Positions 45,892 through 56,999 of a stretch of 64,000 nucleotides of DNA are shown here, in pieces. The DNA lies in contig NC_037680.1 in NCBI RefSeq assembly GCF_003255815.1, positions 24,830,470 through 24,894,469 of the forward strand. The letters are read 5' to 3'. The notes below the pieces were generated by a model that searched no databases, was not told where the DNA came from, and saw only the letters and a program-made list of their open reading frames with translations. Position 1 is the stretch's first letter; each line of letters opens with the position of its first letter. This stretch comes from Theropithecus gelada (lineage: Eukaryota > Chordata > Mammalia > Primates > Cercopithecidae). Position numbers and translations under genes: made by a program.

Positions 45892-48640
45892 TCAAAAAGT
45901 AAAAGAAATAGAGAAAAATACCAAGTGCCAAACTTTTAATACTTTCTAAAAGGTATCTATTGTTATTTTTATTAACAATGCATATTTGCCTATTCTATTG
46001 ACATCACAAAAATATGCTGAAGATTATGTTGCTAATGATTTTACTTTTAATTTTTTAGTATTCATGTTATTCTGAAATAGCATAAAGCACATGAATAATA
46101 AATTTACTAAAACTGTCATTTATGAACCCTAATTTTACAAATGAAACACATCACCATCTACACAATCTAAGAATTTTAATATGATTATTAAACTAGGATC
46201 TGATGAGATCATTGCAACTGCCCTCACAAAAAAACTCAGAGACAAAGCTAAAAATAAGTCCTGATAATAAACTAGTGTTGCCTCTGACTAACAATAAGAA
46301 CTGGGAGTCAAGAAAAGCCCAAGACATTTCATCAATACTAAGCAATAGTTTGTATAAATATAATATTAAAACTTTAGGCTTCTTAGAGTTGATCATGTTA
46401 ATTTCTACTACTTTCTGTATCCTATTTCCTGAAACAAAGCAACACAAAATGTGCCTCCCATTTTTTTTCTAATTTAAGATACAAAGTGGAAGAACTTGGA
46501 AATGAGTTATTGCTACCCAATTTTCTTATGGATAATTGCCAGTAACAAGAGATTGGTAGAGATAAACGGATCCTGATTCTCCAGCAATGTGAAGCTCCAT
46601 GTTTCCATGTAGTATTGGGGAAGACAGCATATGAATCATGCAGGTGGCAGTATCATTGGAGGCTCTCATGACGGTGTAGATCTGAAGACTGAATCATTAA
46701 TGTTGTTGTAAATGTCAGTTGTCAGATTCTCAATGTAATCTGAGAATTTATTCCTCTATTTTTTCTATATCTCCCACAAGGGTCATAAGTGCCGCGTTGT
46801 TTAAGTATTCATCATGAGGGTTGCTACTCTTTGATGGCTTTGGAAAGAGAACATGGCTATTGTGTCTCAATGCAAGCCACTTGGTATGTAGAATAATCTG
46901 TACTGGAGGAACCAAATAATCCTGGGTCACGATACATTGAATGGATAAGAATGTAATGATAACACTTAGTTTGGATTTATTTATTCTGCTTCAGTTGACA
47001 GGTTGTCTTAATTGTAGACTTTGATGTTAATATTTTCTATATTAATATAATATTAATATAACAGGATATAGTACAGTGTAGAATGTATACTACATGACAT
47101 TATATGTTAATACTTATATACAAATACAGTATTCTCATATTATGTTAATATTAGTATAACATACTATGGATTGCAAAGAAACATTTTATAAAAGCACACA
47201 ATTCTTTAGATGGCAAGTACTGTAGCGGCTGTCTTATAGATGCCTTCATTCATCTTCTCTTGTTACTAGAAAGGATACTGGACTTTTACCAAATAATAAG
47301 TGACAAATCTCATGTAAACTATTGTTGAATGAATTAATAACTAAGCTCTCAATGTCCATCAATAGGCTATAGAAAATGACAGTTTGGGTTGTTAGACAAA
47401 TAACAAACTCTCAGCTATTATTCATTAAAATGTTAATCATCCTTAAGGTAACACTCACTAAAATACTTAATACAGGCAAGATGCTCAATAAAGACTGGAG
47501 GAAGAATTGTTCCAAATTACCTATATATTTAGATAAAAAATATATATGATATGTGCCAAGTGGTTATTTCAAGGTTTTGACTATCTGATGCAAAGCTTTC
47601 AAAATAAAAATAATCATAGCATTAAGAAAAAATGGTTTAGTTTTAGATAAATGCCTGGGAATATACAAATCTTTACAAATTTGAATATGAAGAACCTGAT
47701 TGTTTAGCTTTTTTCATCTCATTCTATTCTGCTTATTATTAGAAAGATCGAAGTGGCTAACAAAGTTGTTGAGTGTGAAATTATCCAAATTGAAAGGGAG
47801 GTGAAGCTCATCATAAGTGGTTCTTGTGATTACAGCACCCTATGTTTTAATGCACCTTTTTTTTCTGATGCACTTTTTCCTTCCCGAATTCTAAATCTCC
47901 TCACGCAGTCCAGACTACCAATAAATCTATATTCTCTTACATAATAGTGACTTTGAGATATTTGGAAAGATACGTTAAATGAGCAGGTTTGGCACCGAAA
48001 TTGATAGACATATGTGAATCCAAGGAACAAACTCTAATGATGGAGAGAGAGCACTGTAACAGGAGGGTACAGATAAGTATCTATTTCACTGTTCAGATGG
48101 TATCATGGAGAATGAATTTACCTACATTTATAATCAGCTTTGACCATTCTTTAAATATTCAATCAGGAAGAGACACTAAAACAATTAGATACAAAAACAA
48201 TATCTTCTAACAGTAGAAAATCTACTGCAGGTCTCATTTTCTTAAGCAGTATAAATTGACTCATTTCTGAGTTGATTTAAACAAAATTATTTTTTGCACC
48301 ACACGCCTTAAGCTTTGTTCAGTTCGTTTTGTGTGGAAAGACTTGCCATTCCCAGTGGTGCTATTCTTACTGTCATGCACACACACAGAGTTATTTCTCC
48401 CAGAAAACCTTCCCAGATGTGTGGCTCACATAGCACAGGGGATCAACACAGAGGCTTTGGAGGCAGGTCACCTTGCTATGCAAGATTCAATGTAGAATTC
48501 TATAAAATGGCATAATATTAATTTAATAAAAGAGTTTTGAGATACGTAAAGCAAGTGACTCAGTACCAAATATTCAGTGAATGGGAACACCATCAAATAC
48601 TGATGGAGTGCAATCTACAGTCCAAGAACACTGCAGTAAT
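45892..48640. other. unassigned DNA
   Basis: About 2.7 kb without a recognised repeat family. The minus strand between about 46500 and 46950 reads as coding-like scraps in two frames (see findings). The AT-rich section at 47035-47170 holds repeated TTAATATAA units. Confidence 0.4.
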
Positions 48641-48644
48641 TTTG

Positions 48645-48735
48645 TTTTCTAAATAAACCTGTGATATAGGCAGATTAGCCAATTTGTACAGACGAGAAAA
48701 GTAAAACTTGGAAGGGTCCAAAACTGTCACAAAGT
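48645..48735 (-). repeat. MIR core fragment, minus strand
   Basis: A short MIR core in reverse: 'acctgtgatataggcagatt', GTACAGACGAGAAAAGTAAAACTTGG, 'ccaaaactgtcacaaag'. Short and diverged. Confidence 0.5.
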
Positions 48736-48955
48736 TGTCACTAATTGGTCCCTCTAGTGGCAAAGTTTACAATGCAACTTTTCTGGTTTTATCTTTCCAA
48801 TAAACTGAAATTACCTGTAACCTATTCTAGAGTCATTCTCTGACCAAAACTTGTCAGGATTGTGTTACACATTGACTTAATGTTTCTACTTGATCTAGAA
48901 TATTTGTCTATATATAATAGTGTTTCCAAATCAACAAAAATGATTACCTAACATT
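48736..48955. other. unassigned DNA
   Basis: Nothing recognised. Confidence 0.35.
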
Positions 48956-48959
48956 TATG

Positions 48960-49770
48960 ATTACCCTTATATGTTGTGTTATCTTTTCTTATCTCATGAA
49001 ACATACTTGCGTTATTTGTTTTAAAGATTTGTATGATAATTCCGAATTGTGGGTCATTTTGGAATTTCCCCCATGGGATTTGGACACATTTTTATTGTTA
49101 TTTGTATGCCAGGTAATTTTGAATCATATTCTGGACATTGCAAATGTTATATTGTGCAACCTCTGAGTCTTATTATAATCCTGTAGAGATTGTAAATTTG
49201 TTTTAACCGCTAACCAACCTCATTATGTTCAGATTATAAATTTTGTCCCTTGTCCTGTGAGCTATCTCAGTTCAAATCTCAGTTCCTTCTCACTTTTTGC
49301 TATGCTGATTTGGATCTATGCATTGTATTTGTAGTTCAGAGTTATTGTAAGATTTGTGAAGGAGGCTCAAACCTCAGTTCAGCTCTCAAAACCTATGAGA
49401 CAGGTTCACTGCTGTTCCAAAAATGCATAGTTCTTGGGTTAATTTAAGAATTGTGTGTAGTTGTCTCCAGAATTAGCATATCCCCTTCTTTGGTTCTCAT
49501 GTCGCAGGGATTCATCTATACCTTGTAGCCCACTGGGTCTTGTTTTCTGCTTTTGTGGTTCAAGAAGATTTGTTTCATTGGAGTTTCAGTTATGAATAAA
49601 AAGAAGAGTAAGAGGAAACTCATGTTCCTGTGGGTTGCTTCTATAATTTTGGTCTCCCATGCAAAAGTTGTATACTTTTGTTTAGTTACTGGTATCCTAA
49701 GATAATTGTTTTTGTTGTTTTTAGAAATAATTTGTGTAGAGTTTTCTGTTATTATCAATGGAATTGATGG
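48960..49770 (-). mobile_element. L1M 5'-region fragment, minus strand
   Basis: The sequence follows the old L1 5' region in reverse: 'gtgggtcattttggaatttc', 'tgccaggtaattttgaatca', 'attctggacattgcaaatgt', 'aaatctcagttccttctcac', and 'gaacctgtctcataggtttt' on the complement. The isolated 5' region without ORF2 next to it means that the rest of the element has been deleted or lies elsewhere. There are no frames. Confidence 0.65.
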
Positions 49771-50072
49771 GCTACTCCACCAAACCAGAAATGGAACTGT
49801 CCAATGTCACTTTTGATATAAATAATTAGTGCATATAGTATTTGCTTCTGATTGCACATGTTGTTTTGAATGTTATGTCTCTCTGTGAACATTATACAAT
49901 AAAAGAATCATAATCATCACCTCATTGCACTGAAAAAAATTAACAACCTCAAATCACCTGTTCAAATTGTTGCCTCTAATGACTACTTGTTTTAATTTTC
50001 TATTTCACTATCAAAGGGGCCATTTCATAAAAAAAGTGATGAATCACTCAAAATATCTAGCTTTCACTGAAA
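49771..50072. other. unassigned DNA
   Basis: Nothing recognised. Confidence 0.35.
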
Positions 50073-50077
50073 GTTAG

Positions 50078-50443
50078 TGTATTAGTCCATTTTCACACTG
50101 CTATAAAGAACTACCTGAGACTTAACTGACTCACAGTTCCACAGGCTTAACAGGAAGCATGAGTAGGAGGCCTCAGGAAACTTACCATCATGGCAGAAGG
50201 CAAAGGGAAAGCAAATTTCCTCACATGGTGGCAGGAGAGAGAGAGAGAGGAGAGCGAGCAAGAGAGAAGTGCCACACTGTTAAAACATCAGATCTCATGA
50301 GAACACACTCACTATTATGAGAACAGCAAAGGGAAAATCCGCCCCTATGATCCAATCACCTCCCACCAGGTCCCTCCCCTGACGCATGAGGATTATAATT
50401 TGATATGAGATTTTGGTGGGAACACCGGAGCCAAACTATATCA
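50078..50443 (-). mobile_element. MST-type (MSTA/B) solo LTR, minus strand
   Basis: A 366-base LTR reading TGTATTAGTCC...CAAACTATATCA on the plus strand, the reverse of the TGATATGG...ACTAATACA termini of MST MaLR LTRs. Target repeats GTTAG (50073-50077) and GTTAA (50444-50448) differ by one base. The usual GGGTAATTTATAAAGAAAAGAGG block after 'cctgagact' is deleted. A GAGAGAGAGAGAG run lies at 50237-50249. It arose by recombination between the two LTRs of a MaLR provirus. Confidence 0.93.
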
Positions 50444-50448
50444 GTTAA

Positions 50449-52434
50449 TAATAATAAATTTATCTTACACATTTCACTAATATTACACTCTTAAGAAAGG
50501 CTTACTACTCTAAATGTGACCTAGCTTCTTGCTTTTACTGACAAATGGGCTCTACCAGATGGAAATTTATTCCTAGATATCTAGGTTCATGGAGGTATTC
50601 AATGGAAACCACTGAAAAACATAAGAAACATGCATGAGGAAAATGGCCATTCTCAGATACAGAAAAAGGTAGAGTAACAATCCCAAATAATCTTAGATAG
50701 ATATCAAATACCTTTCTTTTAAAAAATTATATATCATACATATATGCATATGCATCTGTGATACTTGAGGCCATCAACATCTTGGCTTCTGGTTTCAGGG
50801 TTAATTTAAAGAAAGCTCTATAGGTACCTGGCTCAATGTCAATTTGCATAGTTGAGTAAATCTTCCTATATCTATCTCTTGATCAACAATTTTAGGGTTT
50901 CTCATTCTGTATAGTCACAATAATTAACTGAAAATTTCTGTTTTCACATAGTTCCATATTAGCTAAGGGGATAGGGAAACATCTGGACTCCATCATCTAT
51001 AAAATAACTCTTCATATGATGAAATTTCTACTGTTTCCCTCAAACAATTTCTTCTCTAGATTAAGCAATGTCAGTTTCTTTCTTCGTGGTTTCTATTTTC
51101 CAATACTTTTCTCACATTCATTTTTTCCACTGCTGGATCCCTCTTATTGATTGGTGGAGCTCCCTATTGTTCTGTATTTGTGTCAATCTGACAAGTTTAA
51201 TCTTTCAAATCAGTCCCAACTAACACTTCACATGTTCTAAACTTTGATTATCTCCAGTTTTTACAGGTTATGTCCCTGTTTATATACCCACTAAAATGTT
51301 CTCTTCCCATTTTATTCTTTTCAACGGAACTGCATTGCTCTTAAAAATATTATAGAATAAAAACCAATTTGTGACTAAAAAGAAAGAAGAAAAGGAGTAG
51401 TCACTATAGAAAATAATTCTACACTTACAGTAGTGTTAAATGTGTGCCAAGCTGACTGACATGTATGACTTGTGAATATATGCCTTGAATTCCCTTCTGT
51501 CTGTGTAAGGAAACTTTTAAATTTAGCAAGAGTTCTTCATATGGAGATCTACTTCTAAGAGGAAGGAATGAGAATTGAGCTGTTTATGAATAGTTATTAG
51601 ATAGATGCAACTTAAGAGCAGCTATTCACAGGAAAAGAAAAAAATAATTCCGAATAGATACCCATTCTGGCTAATGGCTGTGCTGCAACATACACAAAGG
51701 TTATGGAGGATTGAGGCCATTAGCTCAACAATGCAGGCCAACAGAATACTTTTTGCCTAAAACATACACCATCATGGCAAAGGTTTTATTCAAACATCCG
51801 ACTGAGAAATTTTTTTTGGTTTAATTTGAAGGCACAGCCTAAGGTGAGATTTAGTGTTAGGGTTAGTGCTTTCATGAAAGTCCAATATTAATATCTGCAT
51901 TATGACAGACTCCAGGTTGCCATAATCAGGAAAAGAAAAATGCTTCAAAAATACAAGAATCTTTAAACCTACAAAAATCTGAAATCCTGGGCTGGCATTG
52001 CCATCTTAATTGACCTCTTCCACGGAGGGGAAAAAAGAGTCAAGTGGAAATGTTCGCCTAGATTTACAGTTTCAACTGTAAGTTGCTAATTTTAGTTATA
52101 CAGGAACAATTTCACTACTTCATTTTGTACATGTCATTTTTCCTCACAATTATATTCTGCACCTTGATTGAACAAGTCAACATTATATAATGCACTGCAA
52201 AAAAATTGTTTTAAATTATAGTAACATGATACATAGTTTTACAACTGGAAAAGTTTGGTGTTTCTTTCTCTCAGAAGTAGAAATTGCCAGAGATAAATTT
52301 ATAGGTTTTCAATTTATTAATGCATCATAACAATTACTTCAGGCTATTAATTATTTGACTACAGTATAATTTGTATGACTTAGATTCAAAACCCAAAACA
52401 ATATTTCTAAAGCATTACTAAGTTTTTATTGTCA
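50449..52434. other. unassigned DNA
   Basis: About 2 kb with no confident repeat assignment and no gene signal. Confidence 0.4.
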
Positions 52435-52545
52435 GTGAGTTTCTTGAGATCAGAGGCTGTATATTTTTCCCTTGTAAATTTCCAGGGCCTACCATGATAT
52501 CCTGAACAATATAGAAAATGCAACATTTATGATTATTAAGTCAAT
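52435..52545 (+). repeat. L2 LINE 3' end, plus strand
   Basis: L2 3' terminal order: 'gagtttcttgagatcagagg', 'tgtatatttttcccttgtaa', 'ccagggcctaccatgatatc', then 'aatgcaacatttatgattat'. The match is weak but in the right order. Confidence 0.6.
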
Positions 52546-53244
52546 GTATAGCAGTGACAACTTTTTCTGCTGCAAAGTGTAATGGTATTTTGGAATTCAG
52601 CTTAAATCTAAAAGCAGCAATTAGTCATAGGAAAGACCTTATGTATACATTTAAGGTTCTTTGCAGAATAATTTCTTTTCTTTCCACAGTTTAATGTGTG
52701 CTTATTTTTTCTAGCTCGGTTTGAACTCAGAGCAATGGTTGTAGCTCTCACTGTTTTCTTTTGCCCACAGTGAGTAATTTCTGATGCAGCATAACTTTGA
52801 CAGCAGCGTAATGAGGATGAATATCAACAGGGACCTAAAGAATCCAGCTGAATGGAGAAGTTATTCCCATGAGAGGGCAGCTTCTTTCAGTTCCTCTTCA
52901 TTTCCTTCCTCACTCCTGCCTGGGTATTTCCTTAGATGATACCTTTTATGTGTATCACAAACTCAAACCGGCCAGCCAAAAATTCATTTACTGCAATTAT
53001 TTTGCCTTCTCAGGCAGCACCATATAACAATAACAACAACAACAACCACCAAAAAAAGAAAAAGAAAAACACTTCTCTATCAGTTTTACGTGGCACGGAA
53101 CATTTTTAAGAAAGAAAGAGGAAGGAAAATCCCAAGTAGTAAATGAATACAACATTAAAAACTACATTTTTTTTTTCTTTAGGGAAATCAAACCTGTGGA
53201 AGAACATCACTGAAACCTTCAAACAGAATGCCTCTGGTGCAGTT
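52546..53244. other. unassigned DNA with (AAC)n tract
   Basis: A short AACAAC microsatellite lies at 53025-53047. The part at 52690-52960 is repeat-free and somewhat GC-richer. It has no clear frame, and its function is unknown. Confidence 0.35.
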
Positions 53245-53260
53245 AGAAACCGCGAGAACT
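53245..53260 (+). repeat. target-site duplication, left copy
   Basis: AGAAACCGCGAGAACT is repeated exactly at 53562-53577. A perfect 16-base TSD that still retains CpGs indicates a young insertion. Confidence 0.97.
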
Positions 53261-53561
53261 GGCCGGGCGCGGTGGCTCAAGCCTGTAATCCCAGCACTTT
53301 GGGAGGCCGAGACGGGCGGATCACAAGGTCAGGAGATCGAGACCATCCTGGCTAACACGGCGAAACCCCGTCTCTACTAAAAACACAAAAAATTAGCCGG
53401 GCGAGGTGGCGGCGCCTGTGGTCCCAGCTACTCGGGAGGCTGAGGCAGGAGAATAGCGGGAACCCGGGAGGCGGAGCTTGCAGTGAGCTGAGATCTGGCC
53501 ACTGCACTCCAGCCTGGGCGACAGAGCGAGACTCCGTCTCAAAAAAAAAAAAAAAAAAAAA
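53261..53561 (+). mobile_element. full-length AluYR-type SINE, young, plus strand
   Basis: GGCCGGGCGCGGTGGCTCAAGCC at the start, GATCTGGCCACTGCAC in the right arm and an A tail of 22 residues. The CTCAAGCC and TCTGGCC positions mark cercopithecoid AluYR. Nearly all CpG sites are intact, and the flanking 16-base TSD is perfect. This is the youngest-looking insertion in the window. A small deletion leaves GGTGGCGGCGCCTG instead of GGTGGCGGGCGCCTG. Confidence 0.97.
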
Positions 53562-53577
53562 AGAAACCGCGAGAACT

Positions 53578-54131
53578 TCAAAATTCGTTCATCTGTATCA
53601 TATTTTTAAACTGATACAAACTCTAACACCAATTCTTATTGGATCTCTGACATCATGAGAAGGATAAATGATTTTTTAACAATAATTAGATGTAGACACC
53701 ACTGCACCTAGCATAGTGCTAAAAACAGAAGGTGGTATGTAAATTGTTATTGAATAAACAGATAAAGACCCAGCTTTGAAGAAGTTTATGGAGAGAAAAG
53801 AGAAGCAAACATGTTTATGATTTTAGGTCTCATTGGGAACATGAAAGAAAAGAAAATGTGTCAATCAAGATAAATCAGTACAGCATGAGTCTTTCTTCCT
53901 CATAGATTTCCCTTCTGTCTTTCCAAAACCTCTGTTTTAGTAACATGTTTAGAACTTTTGTCAACAGAATGTAAGGTGAGGACTGTCATGGTAGGAACAA
54001 GGTATGACAAAGTTTCTGAGAATGTGCCTTTTAGCATTACTTATTTGGGAAGTCTCCTCACTTTTTTCTCTAATATGTATACTTGGGAAATGCTCTTGAA
54101 TTATGCTTTACATTGTAGGCTATTGATAACA
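53578..54131. other. unassigned DNA with an L2/MIR-like tail
   Basis: The part at about 53695-53770 reads 'cactgcacctagcatagtgc...ttattgaataaacagat', the usual L2/MIR 3' end form. The rest is unassigned. Confidence 0.4.
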
Positions 54132-54146
54132 TAATTAATCATTCTT

Positions 54147-54170
54147 TTTTCTTTGCTTCTCTCTCTCTCT

Positions 54171-54221
<51 letters not shown>

Positions 54222-54523
54222 AGACAGAGTTTTGTTCTTGTTGCCCAGTATGGAGTGCAATGGTACAATTTTGGCTCATCACAACCTCTGCCTCAAGCGA
54301 TTCTCCTGTCTCAGCTTCCCAAGTAGCTGGGATTACAGGCACCTGCCACAATACCCAGCTCTGTGTGTGTGTATGTGTGTGTGTGTGTGTGTGTATTTTT
54401 AGCAAAGACAGGGTTTCACCATGTTGGCCAGGCTGGTCTCGAACTCCTGGTCTCAAGCGATCTACCCGTCTCAGCCTCCCAAAGTGCTGGGATTACCAGG
54501 CGTGAGCCACCATGCCCGGCCCG
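54147..54523 (-). mobile_element. AluS-type SINE with expanded tail and linker
   Basis: A reverse Alu whose tail has become (CT)n (54157-54174) followed by 47 T (54174-54220). The linker between the arms has become a (TG)n tract (54362-54394). The left arm ends CCACCATGCCCGGCCCG. A 15-base TSD, TAATTAATCATTCTT, lies at 54132-54146 and 54524-54538 and is exact. The plus frames here are Alu artefacts. Confidence 0.97.
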
Positions 54524-54538
54524 TAATTAATCATTCTT

Positions 54539-54839
54539 ATCTGAGCATCTCAAATATTATTTTTGAAGATTCAGCCATGTCATTAACTAGTGCCTTCTTC
54601 CAAAATGAGAATCATACGGAACTCCAACCATTATATCTAGCTTTGTTGTACATTTCTTATCTCCCCTGGGAGCATGAAGAAATGGTGATTGCATGAGACG
54701 ATCTGGTTCAGACTTTCCAGCACAGATTAAGCACTCTAGGAGAACATGACTCCTTGAATGAGAGCAGTTACTTAACTGCTCTCCCCATCCAGCAAGTGAT
54801 GTACCACAAAATTGAAAAATAATGTAAGCTGACATCACA
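54539..54839. other. unassigned DNA
   Basis: Nothing recognised. Confidence 0.35.
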
Positions 54840-55040
54840 GAATGCTTATTGCGTATCAGGCTCTTTGCTAAATTCTTAGTGCAAATGTTCTCATTTAACC
54901 TCAAGAAACTCATACCACAACCTAAAAAGAATACACTAGCATTATCCTCATTTTACTCATGAGGATGCTGAGGCGAAGTAAGGGCTACTAAGTTTCAGAG
55001 ACAATTTCAAACACAGGCCTGCTGTGTGATTCCAGGGCAT
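54840..55040 (-). repeat. MIR SINE, minus strand
   Basis: MIR in reverse: 'cttattgcgtatcaggctct', 'aatgttctcatttaacctca', 'gcattatcctcattttactc', ATGAGGATGCTGAGGCGAAG, then 'aacacaggcctgctgtgtga'. The core is well kept. Confidence 0.75.
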
Positions 55041-55089
55041 AAACTCTTCTAAATACTGTACCTTCTCTCTTATCTCTCCACCTACACCT

Positions 55090-55330
55090 CGAAATGCTGC
55101 CACCCCATGAGATCCTGCAGTTTATTTTTCCTTTCCTTCATTATTACAAGTCTCCTAACTTGTTACTCTTCTCTGTCTCTCCTTTCTAGAACTAAGGCAC
55201 TCTCCTTGATCTTCCTAAAATGCAAACACAGTCAATTCACTCTCTTCCTTAAAATCTCGTTATGAATCCCTATCATCCACAGTCCACAGAGGAAATGTCA
55301 AACTCTTTATCATTCTATTCAAGGATGCTT
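55090..55330 (+). repeat. L2 LINE ORF-derived fragment, plus strand
   Basis: The order of the L2 reverse-transcriptase C-terminal region in forward orientation: 'acaagtctcctaacttgtta', 'ctaaaatgcaaacacagtca', 'ctcttccttaaaatctcgtt', 'atgaatccctatcatccaca' and 'aatgtcaaactctttatcat'. It is heavily decayed with no frame. Confidence 0.65.
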
Positions 55331-55867
55331 GAGTCATACCATGGCTAGAATTTCTGAGCAATGCTGCTGCTTGTGGTTTCTTAACCCCAGCTTCTCATAT
55401 TAGTGTTTGAGTCTCTGATGAATATAGCCGTCTACAGGCAGGCACACACTTGAGCTTCAAATGGCCTGAGATCTCTAATACCTACAAGTACTGATGTTGC
55501 AGAGTATCCAGACAGATTATTTTTTCTCCTAAGTTGTAACGTGAGAGACATGGAGATAGAGAGAGATGCAGACTGGTGAATGACACAGAAATCCAAGACC
55601 TATGTAGAAAGAATTGAGTAGAAGCCATGAAAGACAAGGGAGTATATCACAAATTAGGGCATCTATGAGTGGGAAGAATAATACAATCAGCAGTTGCTTG
55701 CTAGAAGACAAAATGCAAAGGCATAGATAGAGAAGTGGAATCCTAAAAGAATAGCAAGCTATAAAGTCAGCTCTCATATCTTGAATGCCGTTCAGTGTCC
55801 CGTGGGTCCTGACATGCATCTGGGTGAGATAGTTTTCCATGCTTTCTGATATCTCTTTGTGTGTCCA
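55331..55867. other. unassigned DNA
   Basis: Nothing recognised. The minus frame at 55529-55840 has no domain. Confidence 0.35.
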
Positions 55868-55869
55868 TT

Positions 55870-55937
<68 letters not shown>

Positions 55938-55939
55938 TT
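55868..55939. repeat. (CTTT)n microsatellite
   Basis: About 18 uninterrupted CTTT units, continuous with the tail of the Alu that follows (tail complement of A-rich GAAA units). It encodes only repeat-artefact frames (FLSFFLSF). Very likely polymorphic. Confidence 0.97.
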
Positions 55940-56239
55940 GTTTTTTGTTTTTTTGTTTGTTGTTGTTGTTGTTTTTTGAGACAGAATCTCACTCTATCAC
56001 CCAGGCTGGAGTGCAGTGGCACAATCTCGGCTCACTGCAACATTTGCCTCCTGGTTCAAATAATTCTCCTGCCTCAGCTTCTCGAGTAGCTGGATTATAG
56101 GCACCAACCACCATGCCAGGCTAAATTTTTGTATTTTTAGTAGAGATGGGGTTTCACTATGTTAGCAAGGCTGGTCGTGAACTCCTACCTGGGTCTCTCA
56201 AAGTGCTGGAATTACAGGCATGAGCCATCACACCCAGCC
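55940..56239 (-). mobile_element. AluS-type SINE, minus strand
   Basis: The tail region carries TTTTGTTTTTTG and a GTT repeat, then GAGACAGAATCTCACTCTATC through the arms to ATCACACCCAGCC. The stretch between 'ggtcgtgaactcctacctgg' and 'gtctctcaaagtgc' has lost about 25 bases. No TSD was found. Confidence 0.93.
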
Positions 56240-56254
56240 TATTAATATATTCTT

Positions 56255-56574
56255 TTTTCTTTCTTTCCTTTTTTTTTTTTTTTTTTTTTTTGAGACGAAG
56301 TTTCCTTCTTGTTGCCAAGGCTGGTGTCCAATGGCATGATCTCAGCTCACCGCAACCTCTGCCTCCCAGGTTCAAGCGATTCTCCTGTCTCAGTCTCCCA
56401 AATAGCTGGGATTACAGACATGCACCATCATGCCTGGCTAATTTTGTATTTTTAGTAGAGACAGAATTTCTCCATGTTGGTCAGGCTGGTCTTGATCTCC
56501 CAACCTCAGGTGATCCACCCACCTCAGTCTCCCAAAGTGCTGGAATTACAGGTGTGGGCCACCCTGCCCGGCCC
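56255..56574 (-). mobile_element. AluS-type SINE, minus strand
   Basis: A reverse Alu directly after the previous one, with tail TTTTCTTTCTTTCC and a long T run, then GAGACGAAGTTTCCTTCTTG, ending GGCCACCCTGCCCGGCC. A short TSD, TATTCTT, is seen at 56248-56254 and 56578-56584. Two adjacent Alus in the same orientation lie only about 15 bases apart. Confidence 0.93.
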
Positions 56575-56689
56575 ATGTATTCTTAATAGAAACCATAATT
56601 ACCTAATACTTTTGCTGGGATTTATATAATAAATAATTATGTTAATATATTGGACTTATGCCTAACTGTCCAGACTTAACCATGGCTAC

Positions 56690-56998
56690 TCTCCTCAGTC
56701 ACCAATGTTCCACTTTTACCTTGAGAATTTGCGTGAACACACTATGCTGGCTTGTGATTTCTTTTGTTCAACTGTCCATTACACTCCCTCCATTCATCTT
56801 TGAAAAATTGTTCAAACATTTATTCCTCCTCTTGTCATCACCTGATATACTTAGGTGTTCTTCCTGTTGTGTTCCAGAAATACACCTGACATTGTCTCTG
56901 GACTGTGAACACTTCGGGAATAAGAACTATGTCTTCTTCATACGTGTATATTTAGAAACCAATGCATTTCTTATATAATGGATGCTTAATCAATATTT
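56690..56998 (+). repeat. L2 LINE 3' end, plus strand
   Basis: The interval ends in the L2 3' order: 'gactgtgaacacttcgggaa', 'taagaactatgtcttcttca', 'aatggatgcttaatcaatat', TTGATGAAGGAAGG. Upstream portions (56690-56880) resemble the preceding L2 coding segment in forward direction. They are weak but consistent. Confidence 0.6.
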
Positions 56999-56999
56999 G

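Noticed and set aside
54139..54456. Open frame with long poly-Lys stretch
   Set aside because: The Lys run is the 47-T Alu tail read on the other strand; the His/Thr run is the (TG)n linker.
55792..56022. Frame rich in KERKKERKKE
   Set aside because: Translation of the (CTTT)n microsatellite and adjoining Alu tail.
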